Positions 16,546 to 23,917 of a stretch of DNA of 28,316 bases are shown piece after piece. The notes beneath the pieces are model-generated. The model saw only the letters and a list, made by a program, of their open reading frames with translations, was not told where the DNA came from and did no database searches. The position numbers were made by a program, and so were the translations under genes. This stretch comes from an uncultured Prevotellaceae bacterium. GTDB lineage: Bacteria; Bacteroidota; Bacteroidia; Bacteroidales; Muribaculaceae. Numbering within the stretch: the first letter of the stretch is position 1; each line of letters opens with the position of its first letter. The DNA is taken from assembly GCA_905210415.1 (NCBI GenBank), contig CAJLWM010000023.1, positions 1 to 28,316 of the forward strand, in the 5' to 3' direction.

Positions 16546-17856
16546 ATGGAATTTGACGAACGAATATCTACACGACAAGGACTTCTGGCTATATCTCCAA
16601 TAGCCGTATTTTTAGTTTTATATTTAGCTGTTTCTATTGCAATTGGCGACTTCTATAAGATGCCGCTTGCTTTAGCGTTTATCATTGCTGCTGTATGGGC
16701 TGTGCTAAGCATCAAAGGAAAAAGAATTTCAGAAAGAATTGAGATTTTCACTCGCGGCGCAGCCAATACCGACGTGCTCTACATGATATGGATTTTCATC
16801 ATGGCAGGAGCATTCTCCGCACTCGCCAAGGGCATCGGCTCTATCGAGGCCACCGTATCACTCACCATGTCGGCACTTCCTACGCACTACCTTGTGCCAA
16901 GCCTGTTCATCGCCTCTTGCTTCATATCTCTGAGCATCGGCACATCGGTAGGCACCGTGGTTGCGCTCACTCCGTTTGCGGTGGAATTGGCACAAGCCAC
17001 TGGCGGCGACATTCCATTCTTCGTGGCTGTCACACTCTGTGGCTCGTTCTTCGGCGACAACCTGTCGTTTATTTCCGACACCACCATTGCCTCCACACGT
17101 TCGCAGAAATGCAAAATGAACGATAAATTCAAGGCCAACCTATGGATAGCCATTCCAGCGGCAGTCATTGCCGTGGTGCTATTCACAGTCGTTGGCAACT
17201 TCCATGCACCGACATTCCAACAAAGCCAAGCAAGCGCATGGCTTGTCACTCCATATCTGCTTGTAGTGTTTTTTGCCATAATAGGCGTCAACGTGCTTGT
17301 GGTACTGAGCATCGGCATAATGTCGTGCATAATATTTTCTTTGCTTTGCACCGACATTCCACTCATCAACATGTGCTCATTTATGGGCGACGGCATCGAC
17401 GGTATGGGCAACCTTATCATCGTCACACTTTTGGCCTCCGGTCTATTGGAAGTGATTCGCCACAATGGTGGCATTCAATACATCATACAGATTCTCACCG
17501 ACCGCATCAGCGGTGTGCGCGGCGCACAAGCGTGCATATCGCTCGTGGTGAGTATCGTGAACATTTGCACCGCCAACAACACAGTGGCAATTATCACTGT
17601 GGGGCAAATCGCACAACGCATTTCTAAGCAATTCAATCTCGACAACCGCAAAGTGGCAAGCCTGCTCGACACTTGCTCTTGCATCGTGCAGTGCATCATC
17701 CCCTACGGCGCACAAGCGCTCCTTGCTTCAGGCATCGCGCAAGTCACTCCTGTGGCATTCTTCCCATATCTATACTATGCATGGGCGCTGGCATTTATGG
17801 TGGCATTGTCTATCATTTTCCGTTTCCCTCGATACAAAACCACGCCAAAGCCATGA
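16546..17856 (+). CDS. nhaC: NhaC-family Na+/H+ antiporter
   Basis: A 436-residue inner-membrane antiporter expected to exchange sodium and protons. About ten hydrophobic helices are visible. The family signature lies at about 166-190: GSFFGDNLSFISDTTIAST followed by RSQKCKM, equivalent to the GDHxSPISDTT motif of NhaC proteins. Near the C-terminus DTCSCIVQCIIPYGAQ and the earlier NICTANNTVAII match the second half. The start MEFDERISTRQGLLAISP aligns with relatives as I recall them. Its stop codon TGA overlaps the ATG of a 55-codon downstream gene (ATGA at 17853-17856), which suggests translational coupling. Confidence 0.9.
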   Translation: MEFDERISTRQGLLAISPIAVFLVLYLAVSIAIGDFYKMPLALAFIIAAVWAVLSIKGKRISERIEIFTRGAANTDVLYMIWIFIMAGAFSALAKGIGSIEATVSLTMSALPTHYLVPSLFIASCFISLSIGTSVGTVVALTPFAVELAQATGGDIPFFVAVTLCGSFFGDNLSFISDTTIASTRSQKCKMNDKFKANLWIAIPAAVIAVVLFTVVGNFHAPTFQQSQASAWLVTPYLLVVFFAIIGVNVLVVLSIGIMSCIIFSLLCTDIPLINMCSFMGDGIDGMGNLIIVTLLASGLLEVIRHNGGIQYIIQILTDRISGVRGAQACISLVVSIVNICTANNTVAIITVGQIAQRISKQFNLDNRKVASLLDTCSCIVQCIIPYGAQALLASGIAQVTPVAFFPYLYYAWALAFMVALSIIFRFPRYKTTPKP

Positions 17857-18020
17857 GACGATTATGCGAAGCTTGCGGCAAACCGAAATTGGTGTTTCTC
17901 ACCGAGCAGGAAGCCAAGAAATTTATCAAATCAAAGCACAATCGAGCCACCAACGTACATTTGGCTCCATACTTTTGCGACACTTGCCAAGCATGGCATT
18001 TAACGCACAAAACACATTAA
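17853..18020 (+). CDS. Small zinc-ribbon protein
   Basis: A 55-residue protein with two CxxC pairs (Cys5-Cys8 in CEACG and Cys42-Cys45 in CDTC) that should bind one zinc ion. The tail CDTCQAWHLTH resembles small zinc-ribbon proteins with a YxCxxCxxWHLT ending, found in phages and bacterial genomes; no function is known to me. The start is the ATG that overlaps the nhaC stop by ATGA. A much longer in-frame start at 17673 lies within nhaC in another frame and adds no recognisable domain. mutS2 begins 30 bases downstream. Likely real because of the conserved-looking cysteines and coupling. Confidence 0.7.
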   Translation: MRRLCEACGKPKLVFLTEQEAKKFIKSKHNRATNVHLAPYFCDTCQAWHLTHKTH

Positions 18021-18038
18021 TATGAACATATTTGTTTG

Positions 18039-18046
18039 TAACTTTG
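18039..18046 (+). promoter_or_regulatory. Predicted -7 element directly before mutS2
   Basis: TAACTTTG followed by CAC ends 4 bases before the mutS2 ATG. The same 11 bases, TAACTTTGCAC, precede nhaC. If used, transcription would begin at or just after the start codon. No -33 TTTG is found at the right distance. Confidence 0.4.
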
Positions 18047-18050
18047 CACT

Positions 18051-20495
18051 ATGATATATCCAAAGAATTTTGAAAGCAAAATTGGTTTCGATACCGTTCG
18101 TGCCGAGGTGAACCGTCGTTGTATGAGTTCGCTTGGCGCTTCACACTGCGCAAACATGCGCTTTTCAACCCGCTACGACGAGGTGAACGAATGGCTCGAC
18201 CAAACCAACGAGTTTCTCACCATACTACAAAGTGGCAAAGAGTTTCCAGTAAACCATTTCTTTGACGTACGCCCTGCGCTGAAGGCGGCCAATACGCCTG
18301 GCGCATACATCACAGAGCCGCACCTCTACGATCTGCAACGCTCGCTCAACACAATCAAAGAAATCATTCGCTTCTTCAGCACCGACGATGAGCAATCGCC
18401 CTACCCGGCTCTTGCACGACTCACTTCGGCAATGGATGCGTTTCCTCTTATTGCTGATGCCATCGCTCAGACGCTCGACAAATTTGGCAACGTGAAAGAC
18501 TCTGCTTCTCCAGAATTGCTGGAATTGCGCCGGCAATTGCATGGCACCACACATAGCATCAACAGCATACTTCGTGGCATTATCACTCGTGCCCGCGAAG
18601 ATGGTTATCTCGACAAGGAGGCCACCCCATCTATTCGCGACGGCCGCTTGGTGCTGCCTGTGTCGCCGATGAACAAGCGCAAAATTCGCGGTATCGTTCA
18701 CGATGAATCTGCCACTGGGCGCACCGTGTTTATCGAGCCTGCCGAGATTGTTGAAGCCAACAATCATATCCGCGAACTCGAGGCGGAGATACAGCGCGAG
18801 GTTATCAGAATACTCTGCCGTGTCACCGACATAATTCGTCCGCACATCGACTCTCTGCTTTGCACCTACGACATTTTGGGGCAAATAGATTTTGTGCGCG
18901 CTAAGGCTCTCTTTGCACAAGACATCGAGGCTTGCAAACCGCACATCGAACGCAAGGCTCAGATTGAACTCTATCATGCCGTACACCCAGTGCTGCTAAT
19001 TGCGCTGCGCGAGCAAGGCAAAGAGGTGGTTCCTCTCAATGTGGCACTCAACAAGAAAGATCGCATCCTTGTTATTTCAGGTCCTAACGCTGGCGGCAAA
19101 TCGGTATGTCTGAAGACCGTGGGTATCGTTCAATATATGACTCAATGCGGATTGTTGCCGCCTGTTTACTACAATTCTCATATAGGCATCTATCGCAGCA
19201 TTTTCATTGATATCGGCGACCAACAGTCGATAGAGAACGACTTGAGTACCTATAGTTCGCACCTCACCAACATGAAACTGATGCTCAATCGCGCCGACAA
19301 CACTTCGTTGATACTTATCGATGAGTTTGGCGGCGGCACCGAGCCTCAAATCGGTGCGGCGCTTGCTCAAGCCATTCTGCATCAGCTTAACGAGAAGCGT
19401 GTGTTTGGCATCATCACCACTCACTACCAAAACTTGAAGCACTACGCCGACGACACCGACGGACTTATCAACGGAGCCATGCTCTACGACCGACAGAAGA
19501 TGCAACCGCTGTTTCAACTCTCTGTGGGCTATCCTGGTAGCTCGTTTGCCATTGAGATTGCACGAAAAATAGGCATTCCTTCCGAGGTTATCGACGAGGC
19601 TTCGCAGATTGTAGGCAGCGACTACATCAATATGGACAAATATTTGCTCGACATCGCTCGCGACCGTAAATATTGGGAGAATAAGCGTCAGGAAATCCAC
19701 AACAAGGAGAAGCGCATCGACCAAATTGCCGAGCAATACAATGCCCGCCTCGACGACATCCGCAACACTCAGCGCGAAATCATTCACGCGGCAAAATCGG
19801 AGGCTAAAAACATTCTTGCTTCCACAAATGCCAACATCGAGCGAACCATTCGCGAGATTAAGACTGCACAAGCCGAGAAGGAAAAGACCAAGGAGTTGCG
19901 CCGACAGTTAGATGAATTCAAACAGCGAATCCAGTCGAATGCCGAGAGCAATCCTATCAACGACAAATACAGCGAACTTCCCACCAGAAAGAAACAAGCG
20001 CCAAAATCTGAGGCAAAGTCATCGGCTTCGCCAAAACTCGAGGTAGGCGCAAGCGTAACAATCGACGGATCGAACACTGTGGGCGAAATCATCGCAATCG
20101 AAGGCAAAAACGCATTTGTGGCTATGGGCGGATTCAAAACCCGCACTCCGCTTTCGAAACTTAAGCCTACTATGCGCAAGCCCGATAAGCCAAAGGCTCC
20201 ATCGGCGCTGTCGAAAGCCACGGCCGACTCTCTGCGTGAGCGTCAACTGAATTTCAATCCCGACATCGACGTCAGAGGTATGCGTGGCGACGAAGCCATT
20301 CAAGCCATCACCTACTTCCTCGACGATGCCATACAATTCAGCGCCAAGCAAGTGCGAATATTGCACGGCACAGGCAACGGCATATTGCGAACACTTATAC
20401 GCCAATACCTCAACACCGTGAGGGGCGTAACCTCTTATCGCGATGAGCACATCCAACTTGGCGGTGCCGGCATCACGGTAGTAGAACTGTCATAA
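18051..20495 (+). CDS. mutS2: MutS2 with C-terminal Smr domain
   Basis: MutS2 is a MutS-like ATPase. In different bacteria it is reported to suppress recombination or to act on stalled ribosomes, and it works in the cytoplasm. The 814-residue protein begins MIYPKNFESKIGF, as in relatives, and shows RDGRLVLPV near 197, ATGRTVFIEPAEIVEANN and Walker A GPNAGGKS (344-351). The signature STYSSHL and Walker B LILIDEFGGGTEP (about 420-432) follow. A long helical coiled-coil stretch (about 510-640) and a KOW-like segment (about 665-705) lead to an Smr domain from about 735, with IDVRGMRGDEAI and LHGTGNGILR. These suggest an intact Smr active site. There is no MutL in the window. An NPP-family gene follows after 35 bases. 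Confidence 0.95.
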   Translation: MIYPKNFESKIGFDTVRAEVNRRCMSSLGASHCANMRFSTRYDEVNEWLDQTNEFLTILQSGKEFPVNHFFDVRPALKAANTPGAYITEPHLYDLQRSLNTIKEIIRFFSTDDEQSPYPALARLTSAMDAFPLIADAIAQTLDKFGNVKDSASPELLELRRQLHGTTHSINSILRGIITRAREDGYLDKEATPSIRDGRLVLPVSPMNKRKIRGIVHDESATGRTVFIEPAEIVEANNHIRELEAEIQREVIRILCRVTDIIRPHIDSLLCTYDILGQIDFVRAKALFAQDIEACKPHIERKAQIELYHAVHPVLLIALREQGKEVVPLNVALNKKDRILVISGPNAGGKSVCLKTVGIVQYMTQCGLLPPVYYNSHIGIYRSIFIDIGDQQSIENDLSTYSSHLTNMKLMLNRADNTSLILIDEFGGGTEPQIGAALAQAILHQLNEKRVFGIITTHYQNLKHYADDTDGLINGAMLYDRQKMQPLFQLSVGYPGSSFAIEIARKIGIPSEVIDEASQIVGSDYINMDKYLLDIARDRKYWENKRQEIHNKEKRIDQIAEQYNARLDDIRNTQREIIHAAKSEAKNILASTNANIERTIREIKTAQAEKEKTKELRRQLDEFKQRIQSNAESNPINDKYSELPTRKKQAPKSEAKSSASPKLEVGASVTIDGSNTVGEIIAIEGKNAFVAMGGFKTRTPLSKLKPTMRKPDKPKAPSALSKATADSLRERQLNFNPDIDVRGMRGDEAIQAITYFLDDAIQFSAKQVRILHGTGNGILRTLIRQYLNTVRGVTSYRDEHIQLGGAGITVVELS

Positions 20496-20530
20496 CAATA
20501 CTGTTTTTCTAAAATAAAAGACTATAAATA

Positions 20531-21739
20531 ATGAGAATTTCAAGATTTTTATCAACTTTGGTTGTCTGTCTTGCCTTCACCATTGGCTTTGCAGCCAATA
20601 AGCAAGACCATTACACTGTGATAGTGTCGCTCGACGGTTTCAGATGGGATTATCCAGAAATGTACGACACTCCATTCTTCGACACCATGGCGAAAGATGG
20701 TGCAAGCGCCATTATGCGCCCATCATTCCCAAGCAAAACCTTCCCTAACCACTACACTTTAGCTACAGGTCTGGTGCCTGATCACCACGGCATCATCGCA
20801 AACAGCTTCGTCGACCGCAAACAAGGCAAATATTACTCGCTCTCTTCGCGTGAAGCTCGCAACGACACCACTTTTTATGGCGGCGAACCAATTTGGGTAA
20901 CTGCTAAAAAGCAAGGTGTGAAGGTTGGCACCGTTTATTGGGTAGGTAGCGACGTGCCTTCAAAAACTGGTATGCCTAACTACTGGTGCGACTACAATGT
21001 CAAGCCGCTGCTCACTGACAGCCAACGAATAGATAAGGTGATAAGCCTTTTGAAAAAGCCTGAGGCCGAACGCCCTCACTTAGTAATGGCTTATTTTGAA
21101 GAGCCCGACGGAGTGGGACATCGCTACAGCCCATATTCTAAGATAACTCGCGCAAAAATCGAGAGCCTCGACTCTCTCATGCACGTGCTCAGCATTCGAC
21201 TAAGCGAACTGCCTTTTGCCGACAAAATCAATCTAATTGTGACAAGCGACCACGGCATGGCTCCTATTTCACCAGACCGCATTGTGCCTGTGAAGAAATA
21301 TCTCAAAGACGAATGGATAGAAAAGGTCGATGGCAACCTGCCTGGACAGATTTATTGCAAAGCCGGTTGCGTGGATTCAGTGTATAACGCACTGAAAGAC
21401 GTGCCTCACCTTTGCGCTTGGCGACGCAACGAGATTCCTGCTTACCTGCAATACGGCACCAATTCGCGCATTGGCGACGTGGTGGCTCTTCCCGATCCCG
21501 GATGGCTTTTTACCGACAACAACAATTTTAAGTCTGGCGGCACACACGGGTTCGACCCTTACATCAGCGATATGCACGTTATGTTTCGTGCTATTGGCCC
21601 CGACTTCAAAAAAGGTTATCACAAAGCCGATAAGTTCCAAAACACCAACGTGTATGCCCTTCTCGCACACTTGCTTGGCATCACGCCAGCACCTAACGAT
21701 GGCGACATCACAAACGTGATTGATATGCTCAATGAATAG
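20531..21739 (+). CDS. Exported nucleotide pyrophosphatase/phosphodiesterase (NPP family)
   Basis: An alkaline-phosphatase-superfamily enzyme that hydrolyses phosphodiester or pyrophosphate bonds, probably of extracellular nucleotides or lipids, in the periplasm. The 402-residue precursor has a signal peptide (about 1-22, ending GFAA). The two-zinc site is complete: Asp35 in SLDGFRWDY, catalytic Thr70 in SKTFPNHYTLATG, Asp and His in EEPDGVGHRY, Asp-His in TSDHGMA, and His in GGTHGFDP. This is the NPP rather than the PhoA pattern, since Thr is the nucleophile. It begins 35 bases after mutS2 and is probably co-transcribed. With the 5'-nucleotidase family gene 6 kb away, it could supply nucleoside salvage (inference). 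Confidence 0.92.
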   Translation: MRISRFLSTLVVCLAFTIGFAANKQDHYTVIVSLDGFRWDYPEMYDTPFFDTMAKDGASAIMRPSFPSKTFPNHYTLATGLVPDHHGIIANSFVDRKQGKYYSLSSREARNDTTFYGGEPIWVTAKKQGVKVGTVYWVGSDVPSKTGMPNYWCDYNVKPLLTDSQRIDKVISLLKKPEAERPHLVMAYFEEPDGVGHRYSPYSKITRAKIESLDSLMHVLSIRLSELPFADKINLIVTSDHGMAPISPDRIVPVKKYLKDEWIEKVDGNLPGQIYCKAGCVDSVYNALKDVPHLCAWRRNEIPAYLQYGTNSRIGDVVALPDPGWLFTDNNNFKSGGTHGFDPYISDMHVMFRAIGPDFKKGYHKADKFQNTNVYALLAHLLGITPAPNDGDITNVIDMLNE

Positions 21740-21836
21740 GCTGAATATTCCATTTTATACGCCCACTGCATATACATTCATACAATGCGACACTTTGTCT
21801 ATAAATTATGAATAATTAACTAATTCGAGTTTTTTA

Positions 21837-21864
21837 GGGCAAACATCTTTATGTATATTTGCCC
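21837..21864 (+). promoter_or_regulatory. Promoter with overlapping inverted repeat before the secreted-protein operon
   Basis: TATATTTG (21854-21861) is a -7 match; a T-run (21830-21835) stands where the -33 element would be. A 7-bp inverted repeat, GGGCAAA (21837-21843) and TTTGCCC (21858-21864), brackets the spacer and overlaps the -7 box, a layout suited to an operator. Transcription would begin near 21867, just at the edge of the repeat element. The bases at 21740-21836 show no other feature. Confidence 0.5.
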
Positions 21865-21875
21865 CGCTTAACACA

Positions 21876-22034
21876 ATTCGGTCATTAGGGATTGAATGGA
21901 TTTCGGTGTTTTAGAAGTGCATATTTTGATTGCTTTTTAATGAGTAATAGCAAGACCTAAAGATGCCTTATAAAAACCTAAAGTATTCAAGCAGTAGAAA
22001 AATCTCACATTTACGTCCTAATGACCGATTTGGG
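21876..22034. repeat. Inverted-repeat element, copy 1 (possible MITE or leader RNA)
   Basis: The left end ATTCGGTCATTAGGG and the right end CCTAATGACCGATTTGGG are inverted repeats (AATTCGGTCATTAGG against AAATCGGTCATTAGG in the other direction). The internal 46 bases at 21909-21954 match 28146-28191 at 42 positions. Compared with copies 2 and 3, this copy lacks a block of about 21 bases after AATAGCAAG. It is flanked by TTAACACA on both sides (21868-21875 and 22035-22042), a possible 8-bp target duplication. No reading frame is evident. It sits between a predicted transcription start and the start codon at 22075. Confidence 0.75.
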
Positions 22035-22074
22035 TTAACACATTGCAACTTATTAACACAAACGCATATATATT

Positions 22075-23904
22075 ATGATTAAACATCTACGTAAAGTTTT
22101 AGCTGTTGCTATAGCAGCATTCGCTTTGTCGGCTTACGCTCAAAGCGAAGTTACAACCGTTTTCAACAACGATTTCAGTGAATTTACCAACGGCAGCGAA
22201 GCCCAACCTGGCACTACTGACATCAGTGGCTACAGCGGTGCTCTGTATAAAAGCACTAAGTTCCCAAAGTGGAATGGTAGCAAAGTGTATGAGGCTGGCG
22301 AGAAGTTATTAATTGGCGATAATGGCAACCTTCAAACAGGCGCCTACAAAATGTCGGATTTCGGCGGTGTTGTAAAAGTATCTATGAAGCTTCGCGCTCG
22401 CGACTCTTATGGCGCTATGGTAAAAATCGACTTAAGATACACTAACGTAAAGCAAGTAATCCTTAGCGACGACAAATGGACTGATATCAGCTTTGTTTGT
22501 TCAGGTGGCTCATACTCTTCTTTCATCAAAGTTTCTGCAACTTTCTCAGTAAACGGTGTTTTGATTGACGACCTCAAGGTTGAGCAATGCGAATCGTTCT
22601 TCCCAGCTCCAGAGGCACAACAACCAACTATGGCCAACAAGACTTCTTTCACTGCTAAATGGAAGTCAGTTAGCGGTGCCACAAACTATCTTCTTGACGT
22701 ATACTCTAAGACAGATGCTGGCAAAGAATATTTCATGCAAAACGAAAACGTTGGAACTGCAACATCAAAGAGTGTTAGTGGCCTTGACGCAAACAAGGAA
22801 TACTATTTCACTGTTCGCGCACAAAAGGGCGAGGTTACAAGCGAGCCATCTGAAGAAATCCGCGTTGTTCCTGTTTACAGTTCATTCCCTGCTCCTGTAG
22901 CTACTGAGGCTTCAAATATCAACCAACTTGGCTTTACTGCCAACTGGAATGCTGTGGAAAATGTTGCTTACTACACTGTTGCTCTTGAAAAGCACACTAT
23001 CCTTAAAAACGATCAAGAAGTGACTTTGATTTCTGAAGATTTCTCTAAAGTAACAGAAGGATCATTTAACGACATTAAGTTCCTTGCAACTTCGGGCAAC
23101 CTCGACAGCTATACACAACAACTTGGTTGGACACAACACTCTGCTGCAATTGCTGCTGGCATGATGGGTATTGCTCCATTCTCCAACGACAATAGCTTCA
23201 TCCAAACTCCAGTTCTCGACCTTTCTTCAAGCAACGGCGCGTTCAAAGTTATAGTTGATGCTGCAGAAAATGCCTACGGAAGATTCTCTGCAGGCGATTT
23301 CAAAATTCAACTCATCGACTCTGACAACAAAACAGTTCTCGAAGAAAAAGATTTCACCACTGCAGCTACAGGTTTCACCAATTTCGTGGCAGAATTCACT
23401 AAGGGTAACGCTAATTGCTATGTAAGATTTAAATACGCTGGCAGCAGCAAGCTCTTCATTGACAACGTTAAAGTAAGCCAAGTAAAACCTGCTGGTAGCA
23501 AAATCACAAAATTGCAAGAAGTAGTTGAAACCGAAGAAACTTCACACGAATTTACAGCTTCATTCGACAATGGCTCTTCTTACTATACTTATTATGTGAT
23601 AGCTTCTGTTGAAACCATCATTTCTGGAGAAATCGGCTATCTCGACTCTAACGTTTCAAACATCATCACCGTTGCAGATCCATCATCTGTTGAAGAAGTT
23701 GAAGCTAAGAGCGCAAACGTATATGCTGCCAATGGCATTATCACCGTTAACACTCCAAATGCTGCAAACGTAGAGGTATATGCTCTCACTGGCGCATTAA
23801 TCTACAAAGCAAACGTTGAGGCTGGCATCAGCACTATCAATGCCAACACCAACGGTGTAGTAATAGTAAAGATCAACGATAAATCTTTCAAAGTAATTCT
23901 ATAA
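22075..23904 (+). CDS. T9SS-exported protein with FN3 and jellyroll-like domains
   Basis: A 609-residue secreted protein of unknown ligand. In order: signal peptide (1-22, AYA/QS); jellyroll-like module 1 (about 27-172, from VFNNDFSEF to VLIDDLKVEQ); a fibronectin type III domain (about 177-267); and the first strands of a second FN3 domain (about 272-310). Jellyroll-like module 2 (about 317-470, from LISEDFSKV to LFIDNVKVSQ) follows, then the remaining FN3 strands (about 482-533) and a T9SS type A sorting domain (about 547-609, from NVYAANGIITVNT to the end). No catalytic motif is seen, so binding or adhesion is more likely than enzymatic activity. The C10 protease gene begins 13 bases downstream. 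Domain boundaries are by eye. Confidence 0.82.
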   Translation: MIKHLRKVLAVAIAAFALSAYAQSEVTTVFNNDFSEFTNGSEAQPGTTDISGYSGALYKSTKFPKWNGSKVYEAGEKLLIGDNGNLQTGAYKMSDFGGVVKVSMKLRARDSYGAMVKIDLRYTNVKQVILSDDKWTDISFVCSGGSYSSFIKVSATFSVNGVLIDDLKVEQCESFFPAPEAQQPTMANKTSFTAKWKSVSGATNYLLDVYSKTDAGKEYFMQNENVGTATSKSVSGLDANKEYYFTVRAQKGEVTSEPSEEIRVVPVYSSFPAPVATEASNINQLGFTANWNAVENVAYYTVALEKHTILKNDQEVTLISEDFSKVTEGSFNDIKFLATSGNLDSYTQQLGWTQHSAAIAAGMMGIAPFSNDNSFIQTPVLDLSSSNGAFKVIVDAAENAYGRFSAGDFKIQLIDSDNKTVLEEKDFTTAATGFTNFVAEFTKGNANCYVRFKYAGSSKLFIDNVKVSQVKPAGSKITKLQEVVETEETSHEFTASFDNGSSYYTYYVIASVETIISGEIGYLDSNVSNIITVADPSSVEEVEAKSANVYAANGIITVNTPNAANVEVYALTGALIYKANVEAGISTINANTNGVVIVKINDKSFKVIL

Positions 23905-23917
23905 ACTTATTTAACAC

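Noticed and set aside
18225..18986. A 253-codon open frame on the minus strand inside mutS2, and similar long antisense frames at 19077-19871, 13546-14202, 14359-15027 and 8109-8723.
   Set aside because: They are opposite strongly supported genes, have no recognisable domains, and look like codon-usage shadows.
21876..22034. Invertible promoter of the Bacteroides capsule type.
   Set aside because: The inverted ends fit in principle, but the consensus promoters lie outside the element, no exact TAnnTTTG is seen inside copy 1 on either strand, and no recombinase gene is nearby. Not fully excluded.
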